A stretch of 64,000 bases of DNA from Flavobacteriales bacterium. Lineage in GTDB: Bacteria; Bacteroidota; Bacteroidia; Flavobacteriales; CAJXXR01. Of this stretch, positions 26,818-34,909 are shown piece by piece. The stretch is from the NCBI GenBank assembly GCA_025210805.1, contig JAOAQX010000032.1:62001-126000 (forward strand), written 5' to 3'. A model generated the notes under the pieces. It made no database searches. It was given only the letters and a program-made list of their open reading frames with translations, and was not told where the DNA came from. The translations under genes were made by a program, and so were the position numbers. Position 1 is the stretch's first letter; each line of letters starts with the position of its first letter.

Positions 26818-26856
26818 AAATACCTCTTCGGCAATTTGCTAAAGAGGTATTTTTAT
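26818..26856 (+). terminator. Rho-independent terminator after the DPP7 gene
   Basis: An 11-bp perfect stem AAATACCTCTT/AAGAGGTATTT (26818-26828 with 26842-26852) followed by a T-rich tract, 23 bases after the stop codon. Confidence 0.85.
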
Positions 26857-27007
26857 TTTGGTAAATTTTCAAGTTCAGATATTCAGCCGTTATTCGTTTT
26901 GATTAGTTTATTATTTGAAATATTTTAGGTTTATCAGGTGTTTAGAATTTAAGATTTGAATATTGAAGTCTATTGCATTATATTTACTAATTCTAAAATT
27001 GTACTGA

Positions 27008-28378
27008 ATGAAAAAGTATGTGTTGTTTTTTGTGTTGTTTATCGTAGTTCTTTTTGGAGTATTCAAAATCCTTCAAAACGAAAAGATATATACTAATAGC
27101 TTTGGAAAAATTAGTGATAACTATGAAAACATAGAGGGGAATAGGAAATTAGTTCATAAGCCCTTTTCTTCTATTACGAAAAGGAATATTATTCAATGGG
27201 ATGCCGTTCATTATCAAAGAATAAAAGAAAATGGATATCAATATTCGTTTGATCGCAGTGATAAAGATGATTATATTTTCGCATTTTTCCCTTTATTCCC
27301 TCTTATTTGGAAAGCTTCGGGTCTTACAGGTATTGGAGTAGTGTTTCTAAACTACTTTTTATTTGCAATATCAATTTTCCTATTAATACGTTTATTAGTG
27401 CCGGAAAAAGATCATTGGTTTTATCTAGTATTATCGGTACTGCTGCCAAGTATGATTAATTTCTTAATTCCTTATACAGAATCGACCTTTCTGCTTATGG
27501 GAACTATTGGTATAATAGGTTTGTATAGAGATAAATACTGGTTGTATTTTTTTGGTATGACAGGTGTTGCGATGGCAAGACCTTCATTTACATTTTTGGT
27601 ATTGGCACTTATTTGCGTAGAGTTTTTCTTCTATATTAGTCATCTAAAGCTTAAAACCTTTTTCAAAAATACTTTTCTGAAGATTATTCCATTGTTTTTT
27701 GGAACTTTTTTAGTGATGCTTATTCAGCGTTTGTATGATAGTCCCAAGTGGTTTTCATTTGTAGAGGTACAGGCATATTGGAAAAATGAATTTAGAATTC
27801 CTGAAGAAATTAGTGATTGGTCTCACGAAGGTTTTGCTATGGATATTGTAATATTATTTGTGTTATTTGTTCCGTTTTTTGCTAGTGTAATATTCTGGTT
27901 ATGGAATCAGTTTTCGAAAGGGCAAATAAAAATCCTGAACTATCATTGCAAAAAAGATTATCTATTACTCCTTTCCATAGTTTATAGCATTGGGACCGTT
28001 TTGTTTGTAATGTTGTTTAGAGGTGGAGGGCTTCAAGGTTTGTACCGATTTATACTCAATTCTCCTTTTACTTTTATTTGGTTATTTATCGGTTTTGGAT
28101 ATTGGAAAAAGATCCCTAAGTTCATACAGTTATCGATTTTCGGTTTTTTAGTCGGTTATTCAATATATTTATTGGATCATTTACCCTACGCTCAGGAATG
28201 GAATTATTCATATTTTGGTGGTTTTCAAATTGTTGCTATTCTTGCGTTTTGGATATTTCAAGAACGTAAAAATGAAAATTGGTACAAATTCAGCTTATTG
28301 CTTTTGCTTTTTGCAAATGTGTTATGGACAAGTTTTCTATTGAACTCCTATATTAACGACTCATGGATTTTTGCTTAA
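27008..28378 (+). CDS. PIG-V-like GT-C mannosyltransferase family membrane protein
   Basis: A 456-residue protein with about ten predicted membrane segments. Between the first two lie WDAVHYQRIKENGYQY (acidic Asp65 in the first external loop) and FAFFPLFPLI at 91-100, the motif pair seen in PIG-V/GPI-mannosyltransferase-2-like proteins, which use dolichyl- or polyprenyl-phosphate mannose. In bacteria the acceptor is unknown. The gene stands alone with 29 bases to the next gene; GDP-mannose pyrophosphorylase is about 2.3 kb away on the other strand. Confidence 0.72.
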   Translation: MKKYVLFFVLFIVVLFGVFKILQNEKIYTNSFGKISDNYENIEGNRKLVHKPFSSITKRNIIQWDAVHYQRIKENGYQYSFDRSDKDDYIFAFFPLFPLIWKASGLTGIGVVFLNYFLFAISIFLLIRLLVPEKDHWFYLVLSVLLPSMINFLIPYTESTFLLMGTIGIIGLYRDKYWLYFFGMTGVAMARPSFTFLVLALICVEFFFYISHLKLKTFFKNTFLKIIPLFFGTFLVMLIQRLYDSPKWFSFVEVQAYWKNEFRIPEEISDWSHEGFAMDIVILFVLFVPFFASVIFWLWNQFSKGQIKILNYHCKKDYLLLLSIVYSIGTVLFVMLFRGGGLQGLYRFILNSPFTFIWLFIGFGYWKKIPKFIQLSIFGFLVGYSIYLLDHLPYAQEWNYSYFGGFQIVAILAFWIFQERKNENWYKFSLLLLLFANVLWTSFLLNSYINDSWIFA

Positions 28379-28406
28379 AATTTGTAGATCTACAATTCTT
28401 TAGAAT

Positions 28407-29108
28407 ATGAAAAAGTATTTTATTCTTCTTTTATCATTGTCAGGGATTTTTCCCTTAATTGCTCAAGATGTTTTAGCTATGAGATATGACAGAAGAGGTT
28501 CTTATTTGCTAGATGGTCATAGTTTTCATATAGATACCGTGTATAATGGAGAAATGCAAGTTATACGTCATCCTTATGGATTTGAAGATCCAATTTATTT
28601 ATTTTCAACAACAGATTCTGTTATTTCTTTTAGAATATGGAATAGTTTTAAGCAAAGTGAGAAGCTGTCATATAAAATGAATGAGCGATCGATAATGAAG
28701 TTTTTTTCGAGTCCAGATTTTGTTTATTCTTTAGATTCTTCATGGGTGAAAGAAAGTATAGACGCCAAAGAAAATGTTCAGTTTGAATACGATGAAATAG
28801 GCTGTTTTGGTAGTACGAATTACCAACTAAATATTAGTTATAAAGAAGACCGAATCATAGGGTCGTTTTTGAAGAATAATAAATTTGTTAAGAAAAAAGC
28901 ACTAAGTGAAATGGATCTTAAAAGATTGATGATTTTTGAGATGAAAATAAAAGCATATTCACCTAGGATTCTTTGGGATTCAACGAATGAATACGAATAT
29001 ACTATAACCACAAAGTATGGGAGTAAAAAAGTAAATGCGGCTCAATTTTTTGATAGAGAATTTCTAATAATTATGAAAAAATTAGAACTCTATTTAAAAG
29101 AAGACTAG
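28407..29108 (+). CDS. Secreted protein of unknown function
   Basis: A 233-residue protein with a signal peptide (MKKYFILLLSLSGIFPLIA, cut before Q20). The mature part is mixed charged and aromatic with no domain I recognise; segments such as YDRRGSYLLDGHSFHIDTVY and FEYDEIGCFGSTNYQLNIS suggest a beta-rich fold. It lies 29 bases after the mannosyltransferase-like gene and ends before a strong two-way terminator. Confidence 0.68.
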   Translation: MKKYFILLLSLSGIFPLIAQDVLAMRYDRRGSYLLDGHSFHIDTVYNGEMQVIRHPYGFEDPIYLFSTTDSVISFRIWNSFKQSEKLSYKMNERSIMKFFSSPDFVYSLDSSWVKESIDAKENVQFEYDEIGCFGSTNYQLNISYKEDRIIGSFLKNNKFVKKKALSEMDLKRLMIFEMKIKAYSPRILWDSTNEYEYTITTKYGSKKVNAAQFFDREFLIIMKKLELYLKED

Positions 29109-29141
29109 GTATTACAAAAACGACTATCGAGTAGATATAAA

Positions 29142-29179
29142 AATAAAGTCTCGTGTTTTTGAATACACGAGACTTTATT
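29142..29179. terminator. Bidirectional terminator between convergent genes
   Basis: A perfect 15-bp stem AATAAAGTCTCGTGT/ACACGAGACTTTATT (29142-29156 with 29165-29179) lies between the plus-strand gene ending at 29108 and the minus-strand gene ending at 29185. A/T-rich flanks on both sides allow it to work for both. Confidence 0.85.
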
Positions 29180-29184
29180 GATAA

Positions 29185-30654
29185 TTAAATACTATTATGC
29201 AAAATAACTTGAATATGATCTGAGCCAACTCGAGCTTTCAACCATTTCTCAATTTTCTCTTTTATACTAGGAATCGTTTCTACCTCCTCAATAGAAGTAT
29301 TCACAACAAACGTGAGGATTTTTGTTTCAAAATCAGAATCGTTTATCATTTTACCATAAGCAATAGAGATTACTTGAGGTTCTATTACTTGTAGTTCTTT
29401 TGAGATATTACTAAAAGGTACTTCTTCGCTTTCATATTTAGCAAGTTTTTCCTTTAAGGTTTCAATCTCTTTTTCTCTGGCTTTCAGTTTCGCAAGAGTT
29501 TCTTCTTGTAGGTCCTTATATAAATCTGCTTTTACAGACTCTAACTTTCCTTTAAACTCTTTGATATCTGCTGAAATATCTTTCGATTGAATGATATTGA
29601 GTCTTAATTCAGCTTCAGAATATTCTTTTGCAAGATCTTTTTTCCACTTTTTTATAACTCCTCTAGGTACTGGATTTCCGAACAAAACAACATCTAGAAC
29701 AGATTGTCCTTCTCTTTCGTAATTAAAGGTCGTACTAGCAATTCCTGCACCTTCATATTCTATTTCTTCAACTACAAACTGATTTGCCGCAGATTCCATT
29801 AAGGATTCTTGCATTACTTGATAAAAAAGGTAACTACTTGGTAGCACAATCAAAAGAGTAGAGATAGCAATATAACGCTTAAATTGCTTTTCCTTTTTTG
29901 GATCAATAAAAGTAGTGATTGGGATTCGTAAGAGTCTTACAATCAGAAAAGTGGCAAGAGCAATAAAGAAAGCATTTAAAAAATACAGATAAAATGCCCC
30001 TAGAAAGTATCTCCATTCACCAGTAGCCAAACCAAAACCTGCGGTACACAAAGGAGGCATTAAAGCGGTAGCAATGGCTACTCCAGGTATCACATTAGTT
30101 TTTTCTTTTCGGCTTACGCCAATAATCCCTGCAATACCACCAAAGAAGGCAATCAGAGCATCATAAAAATGAGGAGAGGTTCTCCCTAAGAGTTCAGAAC
30201 TTCCTTCCTTAAAAGGAGTGATGGTAAAAAACACCGTAGCGGTAATAATAGAAACTAATGTGGCAATACCAAAGTTTCTTAACGATCTTTTTAAAGTTCC
30301 CCAGTCATTGATTCCTACAGAGAGTCCGATTCCCAAAATAGGCCCCATTAATGGAGAAATAAGCATGGCTCCAATAACTACTGCTGTGGAATTTAAGTTT
30401 AATCCAATAGAAGCAACAAAGATAGACGTTATTAGAATCCAAACTGTGGCACCTTTAAAATCAATATCACTTTTAATCCGCTCAATAGTGGCTACTTTAT
30501 CCGCTCCAAGATTAAGATTTAATAATTCTCGAAAATATTCCACGATATTGGTAAGAAAACTGCGGTAGGATTGTTTTGCCGCTTCCGCAGATTCTTTTTG
30601 TTTTTCGTCTGATATTTTTTCTAATTTTTTTTCTTCTTCAGGAAGGTTTTCCAT
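29185..30654 (-). CDS. DUF389 (TIGR00341-type) membrane protein
   Basis: A 489-residue protein with an N-terminal cytoplasmic region, six or so predicted membrane segments (about 65-290) and a C-terminal soluble region with a coiled-coil stretch (about 355-410). The membrane core carries LISPLMGPILGIGLSVGIND and NVIPGVAIATALMPPLCTAG, typical of DUF389 proteins. Their transport or signalling role is not established. It starts 48 bases after the end of the mannose-1-phosphate guanylyltransferase gene on the same strand. Confidence 0.85.
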   Translation of the reverse strand: MENLPEEEKKLEKISDEKQKESAEAAKQSYRSFLTNIVEYFRELLNLNLGADKVATIERIKSDIDFKGATVWILITSIFVASIGLNLNSTAVVIGAMLISPLMGPILGIGLSVGINDWGTLKRSLRNFGIATLVSIITATVFFTITPFKEGSSELLGRTSPHFYDALIAFFGGIAGIIGVSRKEKTNVIPGVAIATALMPPLCTAGFGLATGEWRYFLGAFYLYFLNAFFIALATFLIVRLLRIPITTFIDPKKEKQFKRYIAISTLLIVLPSSYLFYQVMQESLMESAANQFVVEEIEYEGAGIASTTFNYEREGQSVLDVVLFGNPVPRGVIKKWKKDLAKEYSEAELRLNIIQSKDISADIKEFKGKLESVKADLYKDLQEETLAKLKAREKEIETLKEKLAKYESEEVPFSNISKELQVIEPQVISIAYGKMINDSDFETKILTFVVNTSIEEVETIPSIKEKIEKWLKARVGSDHIQVILHNSI

Positions 30655-30701
30655 CTTTGTATTATTATTTTAATCTTTCATCTTTTATTAAAGACGAAGG
30701 T

Positions 30702-31766
30702 TTAATTCATATCGTATTTTTTAGCGATATTTTTTAGATCAGCCAGTTTTTCTTTGGAAGTAATAACGAGTTTTCCGTTCCCCTTTAAAATGGCCAAATC
30801 TTTTACATCTACTAAAAGAACATCTTCTTGATGATCTAAAAATACAAAATTATTTTCGGCTTTTTCGCTCTGGAATCTTTTGGTGTTAATTACCGTATTG
30901 TTTCCGTCTTTTGATGCTACATGTGCTTCAATCGCTCGAAAAGTTCCTAAATCATCCCAATTCATATCAACAGGAATGACTTTCACATTATCACATTTTT
31001 CCAAAATGGCATAATCCACAGAAATATTTTCAAATTTTGGATAAGCTTCTGCTAAATAGTCTTTTTCGGCATCAGTATTAAGCTTGTCCATATTCTCTTG
31101 AAAAGATTGAGCTATTTCTGGTAAATAAGCTTCCACCAAAGAAACAAAATAGGAGGCTTTCCAAAGGAAAATTCCCGCATTCCAAAGATAATTTCCAGAT
31201 TCTAGAAATTCTTGTGCTTTTTGCTCATTAGGTTTTTCTGTAAATTTTATTACATCAGCAATCCCAAAGGTTTCCGAGCTATAATTGATATAGCCATATC
31301 CCGTATTTGGATGATCTGGTTGAATCCCCAAAGTAACTAAATCCTCGTTGTTTTGAAGATGATTTACTGCAAGATTTACCGCATTTTCAAACGCCTTTTC
31401 ATTCAGTATAAGCTGGTCAGAAGGGCAAATGAGCAAAATAGCATTTGGATCTTTTTTGAAAATCTTATAAGATGCCAAGGCCAAAGCAGGTGCAGTATTT
31501 CGCATAGTGGGTTCCTCAAAAATGGTCTTTTTATTGTTGAGGTTTAAGCTTGAGATAATTTGCGAAGTATAATTTTCGTTTGTCAGAAAACAGATCTGAT
31601 CCGCTTCCACAAATTTATCGAGTCTGTTGTAGGTTTTTTGAATCAAAGATTCCTTGTCACCTAAAACATCTACAAATTGTTTTGGGCAATTTTTGGTGCT
31701 TATTGGCCACAGACGAGATCCTACTCCTCCTGCCAAGATTAAACCGTACAAATTGTTTTTTAGCAT
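30702..31766 (-). CDS. manC: Mannose-1-phosphate guanylyltransferase
   Basis: The enzyme makes GDP-mannose from mannose-1-phosphate and GTP for glycan and LPS synthesis. The 354-residue protein has the nucleotidyltransferase signature LILAGGVGSRLWPIS near 9-23 with PKQF just after, ICPSDQLI near 114, FTEKP near 176 and NAGIFLWKASYF near 197. The length is that of the single-domain type lacking the phosphomannose-isomerase half. Its ATG overlaps the stop codon region of the small lipoprotein gene (31760-31903), so the two are translationally coupled. Confidence 0.92.
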   Translation of the reverse strand: MLKNNLYGLILAGGVGSRLWPISTKNCPKQFVDVLGDKESLIQKTYNRLDKFVEADQICFLTNENYTSQIISSLNLNNKKTIFEEPTMRNTAPALALASYKIFKKDPNAILLICPSDQLILNEKAFENAVNLAVNHLQNNEDLVTLGIQPDHPNTGYGYINYSSETFGIADVIKFTEKPNEQKAQEFLESGNYLWNAGIFLWKASYFVSLVEAYLPEIAQSFQENMDKLNTDAEKDYLAEAYPKFENISVDYAILEKCDNVKVIPVDMNWDDLGTFRAIEAHVASKDGNNTVINTKRFQSEKAENNFVFLDHQEDVLLVDVKDLAILKGNGKLVITSKEKLADLKNIAKKYDMN

Positions 31767-31903
31767 ATATTTTTCTCCGTATTATTTTTTTCTACTTCAG
31801 TTGCTGTTCCAGGGCACCCACAATCACTTACTTTGCATGATGCCATTAGAAGAATCATTAGTGTGAATATCGAAAAAAACCTTACGATTGATTTTTTGTT
31901 CAT
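31760..31903 (-). CDS. Small Cys-rich lipoprotein overlapping manC
   Basis: A 47-codon frame beginning MNKKSIVRFFSIFTLMILL and continuing MASCKVSDCGCPGT; the lipobox Cys is residue 23, and two further Cys (28 and 30) follow before a short Glu/Asn-rich tail ending in Cys47. Its last two codons and stop overlap the manC ATG. A -7 box (TATATTTG on the minus strand) lies 20 bases upstream of its start. The lipoprotein signal, promoter and coupling suggest a real gene. I recognise no family. Confidence 0.65.
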   Translation of the reverse strand: MNKKSIVRFFSIFTLMILLMASCKVSDCGCPGTATEVEKNNTEKNIC

Positions 31904-31922
31904 AACTTTGAAATTTAGCAAA

Positions 31923-31930
31923 CAAATATA
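31923..31930 (-). promoter_or_regulatory. TAnnTTTG -7 box for the small lipoprotein/manC unit
   Basis: The minus strand reads TATATTTG here, a full match to the Bacteroidota -7 consensus, 20 bases before the ATG at 31903. The mlaE-like gene diverges from the same 62-base region. Confidence 0.45.
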
Positions 31931-31965
31931 ACAAAAACAACCATAGGAATACGAAAGTTAGCTTT

Positions 31966-32706
31966 ATGAAATTGTTAGGGGAAATAGGAAGATATAGTAT
32001 CTTGATCAGAAGGGCTTTTGCACCAGCCGAGAAAAAACGTGTGTATTATCAGCAGATTATTTATGAAATGTATGAGCTTGGAATTCGTTCCTTACCATTT
32101 GTTTTGTTTATTTCTTTGTTTGTGGGTGCTGTACTAGCGCTTCAAACTGCATCGAATATCGATAATCCTTTGATACCAAAGTATTTGGTAGGTTTCGCAA
32201 CAAGAGAATCGATGATTTTGGAGTTTTCACCTACGATAATTAGTTTATTACTTGCAGGGAAAATAGGCTCCAATATTGCTTCGGGAATAGGAACTATGAG
32301 AATAAGCGAGCAGATAGATGCACTAGAAATTATGGGGATCAACTCTGCGGGATATCTTATTTTTCCTAAAATAATTGCATTGGTTGTGATTAATCCTTTT
32401 ATTATCATCCTCAGTATTACCTTTGGGATGGTAGGAGGCTGGTTGGCAGTAATTACCACAGGAATTGTTCCTGAAGCTGCATTTTTAGAAGGGATTACAT
32501 TTCAGTTCGAAGAGGTGAAAGTGTATTATTCATTCATAAAAACAGTGTTCTTTGCTTTCTTAATTGCTACAATTCCTGCCTATTATGGATACTATACTTC
32601 TGGTGGTGCTTTAGGAATAGGAAAATCGAGTACTAAAGCAGTAGTCAATACCAGTATCGTCATTATTTTGTTTAATTTGATTATCACTAATATTTTCTTG
32701 GGATAA
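31966..32706 (+). CDS. mlaE: MlaE/YrbE-type ABC transporter permease
   Basis: Permease of the Mla-type system that moves phospholipids between the two membranes and so maintains outer-membrane asymmetry. The 246-residue protein has five or six predicted membrane segments and the family motifs VLALQTASNI, LAGKIGSNIASGIGTMRISEQIDALE and the C-terminal YYGYYTSGGALGIGKSSTKA. It is followed three bases later by the ATPase gene. The MCE-domain partner MlaD is not next to it in the window. Confidence 0.93.
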   Translation: MKLLGEIGRYSILIRRAFAPAEKKRVYYQQIIYEMYELGIRSLPFVLFISLFVGAVLALQTASNIDNPLIPKYLVGFATRESMILEFSPTIISLLLAGKIGSNIASGIGTMRISEQIDALEIMGINSAGYLIFPKIIALVVINPFIIILSITFGMVGGWLAVITTGIVPEAAFLEGITFQFEEVKVYYSFIKTVFFAFLIATIPAYYGYYTSGGALGIGKSSTKAVVNTSIVIILFNLIITNIFLG

Positions 32707-32709
32707 ACT

Positions 32710-33465
32710 ATGATAGAAGTAAAAAACTTAAAAAAAGCCTTTGACGATAAAGAAGTCCTCAAAGGAATTTCCACCGTTTTTCATCCTGGAAAATGTAATC
32801 TTATTATTGGTCAGTCTGGTGCTGGAAAAACTGTTTTCTTGAAAACCATGTTGGGGATTTTTGAACCTACATCTGGGCAAATTCTTTTTGATAATAGAGA
32901 TTTTGTAGAGCTCAATCAAATAGAAAAAAAAGAAATCCGAAAAGAAATAGGAATGGTTTTTCAGGGTGGAGCTTTGTTTGATTCTATGAATGTAGAAGAT
33001 AATATTATGTTTCCATTAAAGATGTTTTCCAAAAAATCGCCAAAAGAACAGATAGATCGAGTGAACTTTTGCCTGCAGCGTGTGAATCTCGAAGGTGTGA
33101 ATAAAAAAATGCCTTCTGAAATTTCGGGAGGAATGCAGAAAAGAGTTGCTATCGCCCGAGCCATTGCCTTAAATCCAAAATACCTTTTTTGTGATGAACC
33201 GAATTCTGGATTAGACCCTAAAACAGCTATCTTGATAGATGACCTTTTGATGGAAATTACCCAAGAGTATAATATGACCACCATTGTAAACACACACGAT
33301 ATGAACTCGGTGATGCAAATTGGAGATCAAATTGTCTTTATTAATCAAGGGAAAAAATCTTGGGAAGGCTCAAAAGATAACCTCATAAAGGATATGAACG
33401 AGGACTTAGAAGACTTTGTGTTTTCTTCTGATCTTTTCAAAAAAATAAGAGACGTAAGCCGATAG
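32710..33465 (+). CDS. mlaF: MlaF-type ABC transporter ATP-binding protein
   Basis: The ATPase of the Mla lipid transporter. The 251-residue protein shows Walker A GQSGAGKT at 34-41, signature SGGMQKRVAIARA near 138, Walker B YLFCDEPNSGLDP near 157 and a switch His in NTHDMNSV. It starts three bases after mlaE. Confidence 0.93.
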   Translation: MIEVKNLKKAFDDKEVLKGISTVFHPGKCNLIIGQSGAGKTVFLKTMLGIFEPTSGQILFDNRDFVELNQIEKKEIRKEIGMVFQGGALFDSMNVEDNIMFPLKMFSKKSPKEQIDRVNFCLQRVNLEGVNKKMPSEISGGMQKRVAIARAIALNPKYLFCDEPNSGLDPKTAILIDDLLMEITQEYNMTTIVNTHDMNSVMQIGDQIVFINQGKKSWEGSKDNLIKDMNEDLEDFVFSSDLFKKIRDVSR

Positions 33466-33505
33466 TTATACCTATCAGTAAATTTAACACCGTAAATGGT
33501 ATTAC

Positions 33506-34204
33506 ATGATTTTAGACAAAGCAAATGACCCAATGGGTTTAGCAATTTTGGAATACGCTCAAAGTGATGTGCCTACGCAAGTACGGGTGTTGTCACCAGA
33601 ATTTGATGAAGACGAAATTCCGCTAACTTATCTTTTTAGAACGTATGCAGATTTTCCTCCCAATGAAAAAAATGCGTTAAATATCGCCAAAGGAAAAATA
33701 TTGGATATAGGGGCGGGAGCAGGAATTCATTCAAGATTTCTGAAAAATCAAGGGAAAGAAATTCGTGCAATTGACATTTCACCTTACTCCGTAGAATATT
33801 TATTATCTCAGAATATTTCCGCAGAACTTGTTTCTATTTTTGATTACCAACCTCAGGAATCATTTGATACCATTCTTTTGTTGATGAATGGTTTAGGAAT
33901 TGCAGAAAAGAGAGAGAAACTCCCTGAGTTTTTGCAAAAACTCAAGAGCTTGTTATCTCAAAATGGGCAGATATTGATAGAATCATGTTCTTTATCTTAT
34001 CTTTTTGATAATCCCGAAGAAGCTCAAAGTCATTCAGGAGAAATCCTTTACCAGATGAAATACAAAAACATAGAAGGATTGTATTTCTATTGGTTATATC
34101 TTTCGTTTGAAGATTTGGAAAAAGAAGTTGTGAAAGAAAATTTGAAGATCGAGAAAATATTCCAACAAAAAAATGGGCAATACTTAGCAAAGATCACCCA
34201 TTAA
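33506..34204 (+). CDS. Class I SAM-dependent methyltransferase
   Basis: A 232-residue protein with SAM-binding motif I KILDIGAGAGIHSRFL near 64-79, the acidic end of strand 2 in IRAIDISP, and a motif-IV-like ESFDTILLLMNGLG. Substrate unknown; it resembles the small-molecule methyltransferases of the Methyltransf_11/25 group. It lies 41 bases after mlaF and may be co-transcribed. Confidence 0.85.
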   Translation: MILDKANDPMGLAILEYAQSDVPTQVRVLSPEFDEDEIPLTYLFRTYADFPPNEKNALNIAKGKILDIGAGAGIHSRFLKNQGKEIRAIDISPYSVEYLLSQNISAELVSIFDYQPQESFDTILLLMNGLGIAEKREKLPEFLQKLKSLLSQNGQILIESCSLSYLFDNPEEAQSHSGEILYQMKYKNIEGLYFYWLYLSFEDLEKEVVKENLKIEKIFQQKNGQYLAKITH

Positions 34205-34281
34205 TGATTTTTAAGATTATGTAATACTGTAACTGTAAAACACTTCTTATCTGTTTAAGAACAGGAAATGGTTTGACACAA

Positions 34282-34716
34282 TTATAATTGAATCCTTTGT
34301 TTTGAAGTTTCCTTTTCGATTACTATTCGCCAGAATGCCACAGCGAGTACAAAAGTGGGTATTGCCATTATTTTTTCCACCCAAGTGCGAGCCAATAGAT
34401 TTCCCATTATATTAAAAGAGAAATAAATAGCAAATAAAAGAACGAACCACCAAAGAACCCTCTTCCATTGCTCTTTTTTTGTGTTTATATAATATTGAAA
34501 TATAGAGAACATCGCTCCACTAAAGAACAATGCAAAAAACTCTAGTTTGATAAAAGTACTTTTATCAGCAATATAACCACCCCAAAGAAAATCAAAAGGA
34601 TTTTGGTTTAAAAATAGGAGTGCAACTAAGCTGAGGGAATGAAGCGTAATTAACACCAAGAGCATCATTTTTATAACACAAACAGCTGTGGGATATGAAA
34701 GAAAATTTTTAATCAT
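34282..34716 (-). CDS. Small integral membrane protein, unknown
   Basis: Using the ATG at 34716 (MIKNFLSYPTAVCVIKMMLL), the 144-residue protein has four predicted membrane segments (about 8-30, 52-70, 78-96, 106-126). WGGYIADKSTFIKLEFFALFF and the C-terminal AFWRIVIEKETSKQ are the most distinctive stretches. I do not recognise a family. A longer start at 34746 adds a Lys-rich leader that is unlikely to be used. It converges with the methyltransferase gene. Confidence 0.65.
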   Translation of the reverse strand: MIKNFLSYPTAVCVIKMMLLVLITLHSLSLVALLFLNQNPFDFLWGGYIADKSTFIKLEFFALFFSGAMFSIFQYYINTKKEQWKRVLWWFVLLFAIYFSFNIMGNLLARTWVEKIMAIPTFVLAVAFWRIVIEKETSKQRIQL

Positions 34717-34894
34717 TTTTTTACTTTTTTTTGTTGATGCAAACATAGGTAGTTGCGCTTTTTTAGTCGATCGAATTTATAATTTAGTACTTCTTTAAAG
34801 CGATTTTGATTTGAATCTCAAATGTTTTTTGATTTTAAAGAGTTAATTAGGTCAATTTTTATGATTTGGATACAAAAAATCTCATCTTTCTCAT

Positions 34895-34902
34895 TATTTT
34901 TG
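34895..34902 (+). promoter_or_regulatory. TAnnTTTG -7 box almost touching the AraC/TPR gene start
   Basis: TATTTTTG matches the -7 consensus and ends seven bases before the ATG at 34910, so transcription would begin about at the start codon and the mRNA would have almost no leader. Confidence 0.4.
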
Positions 34903-34909
34903 TGAAGCT

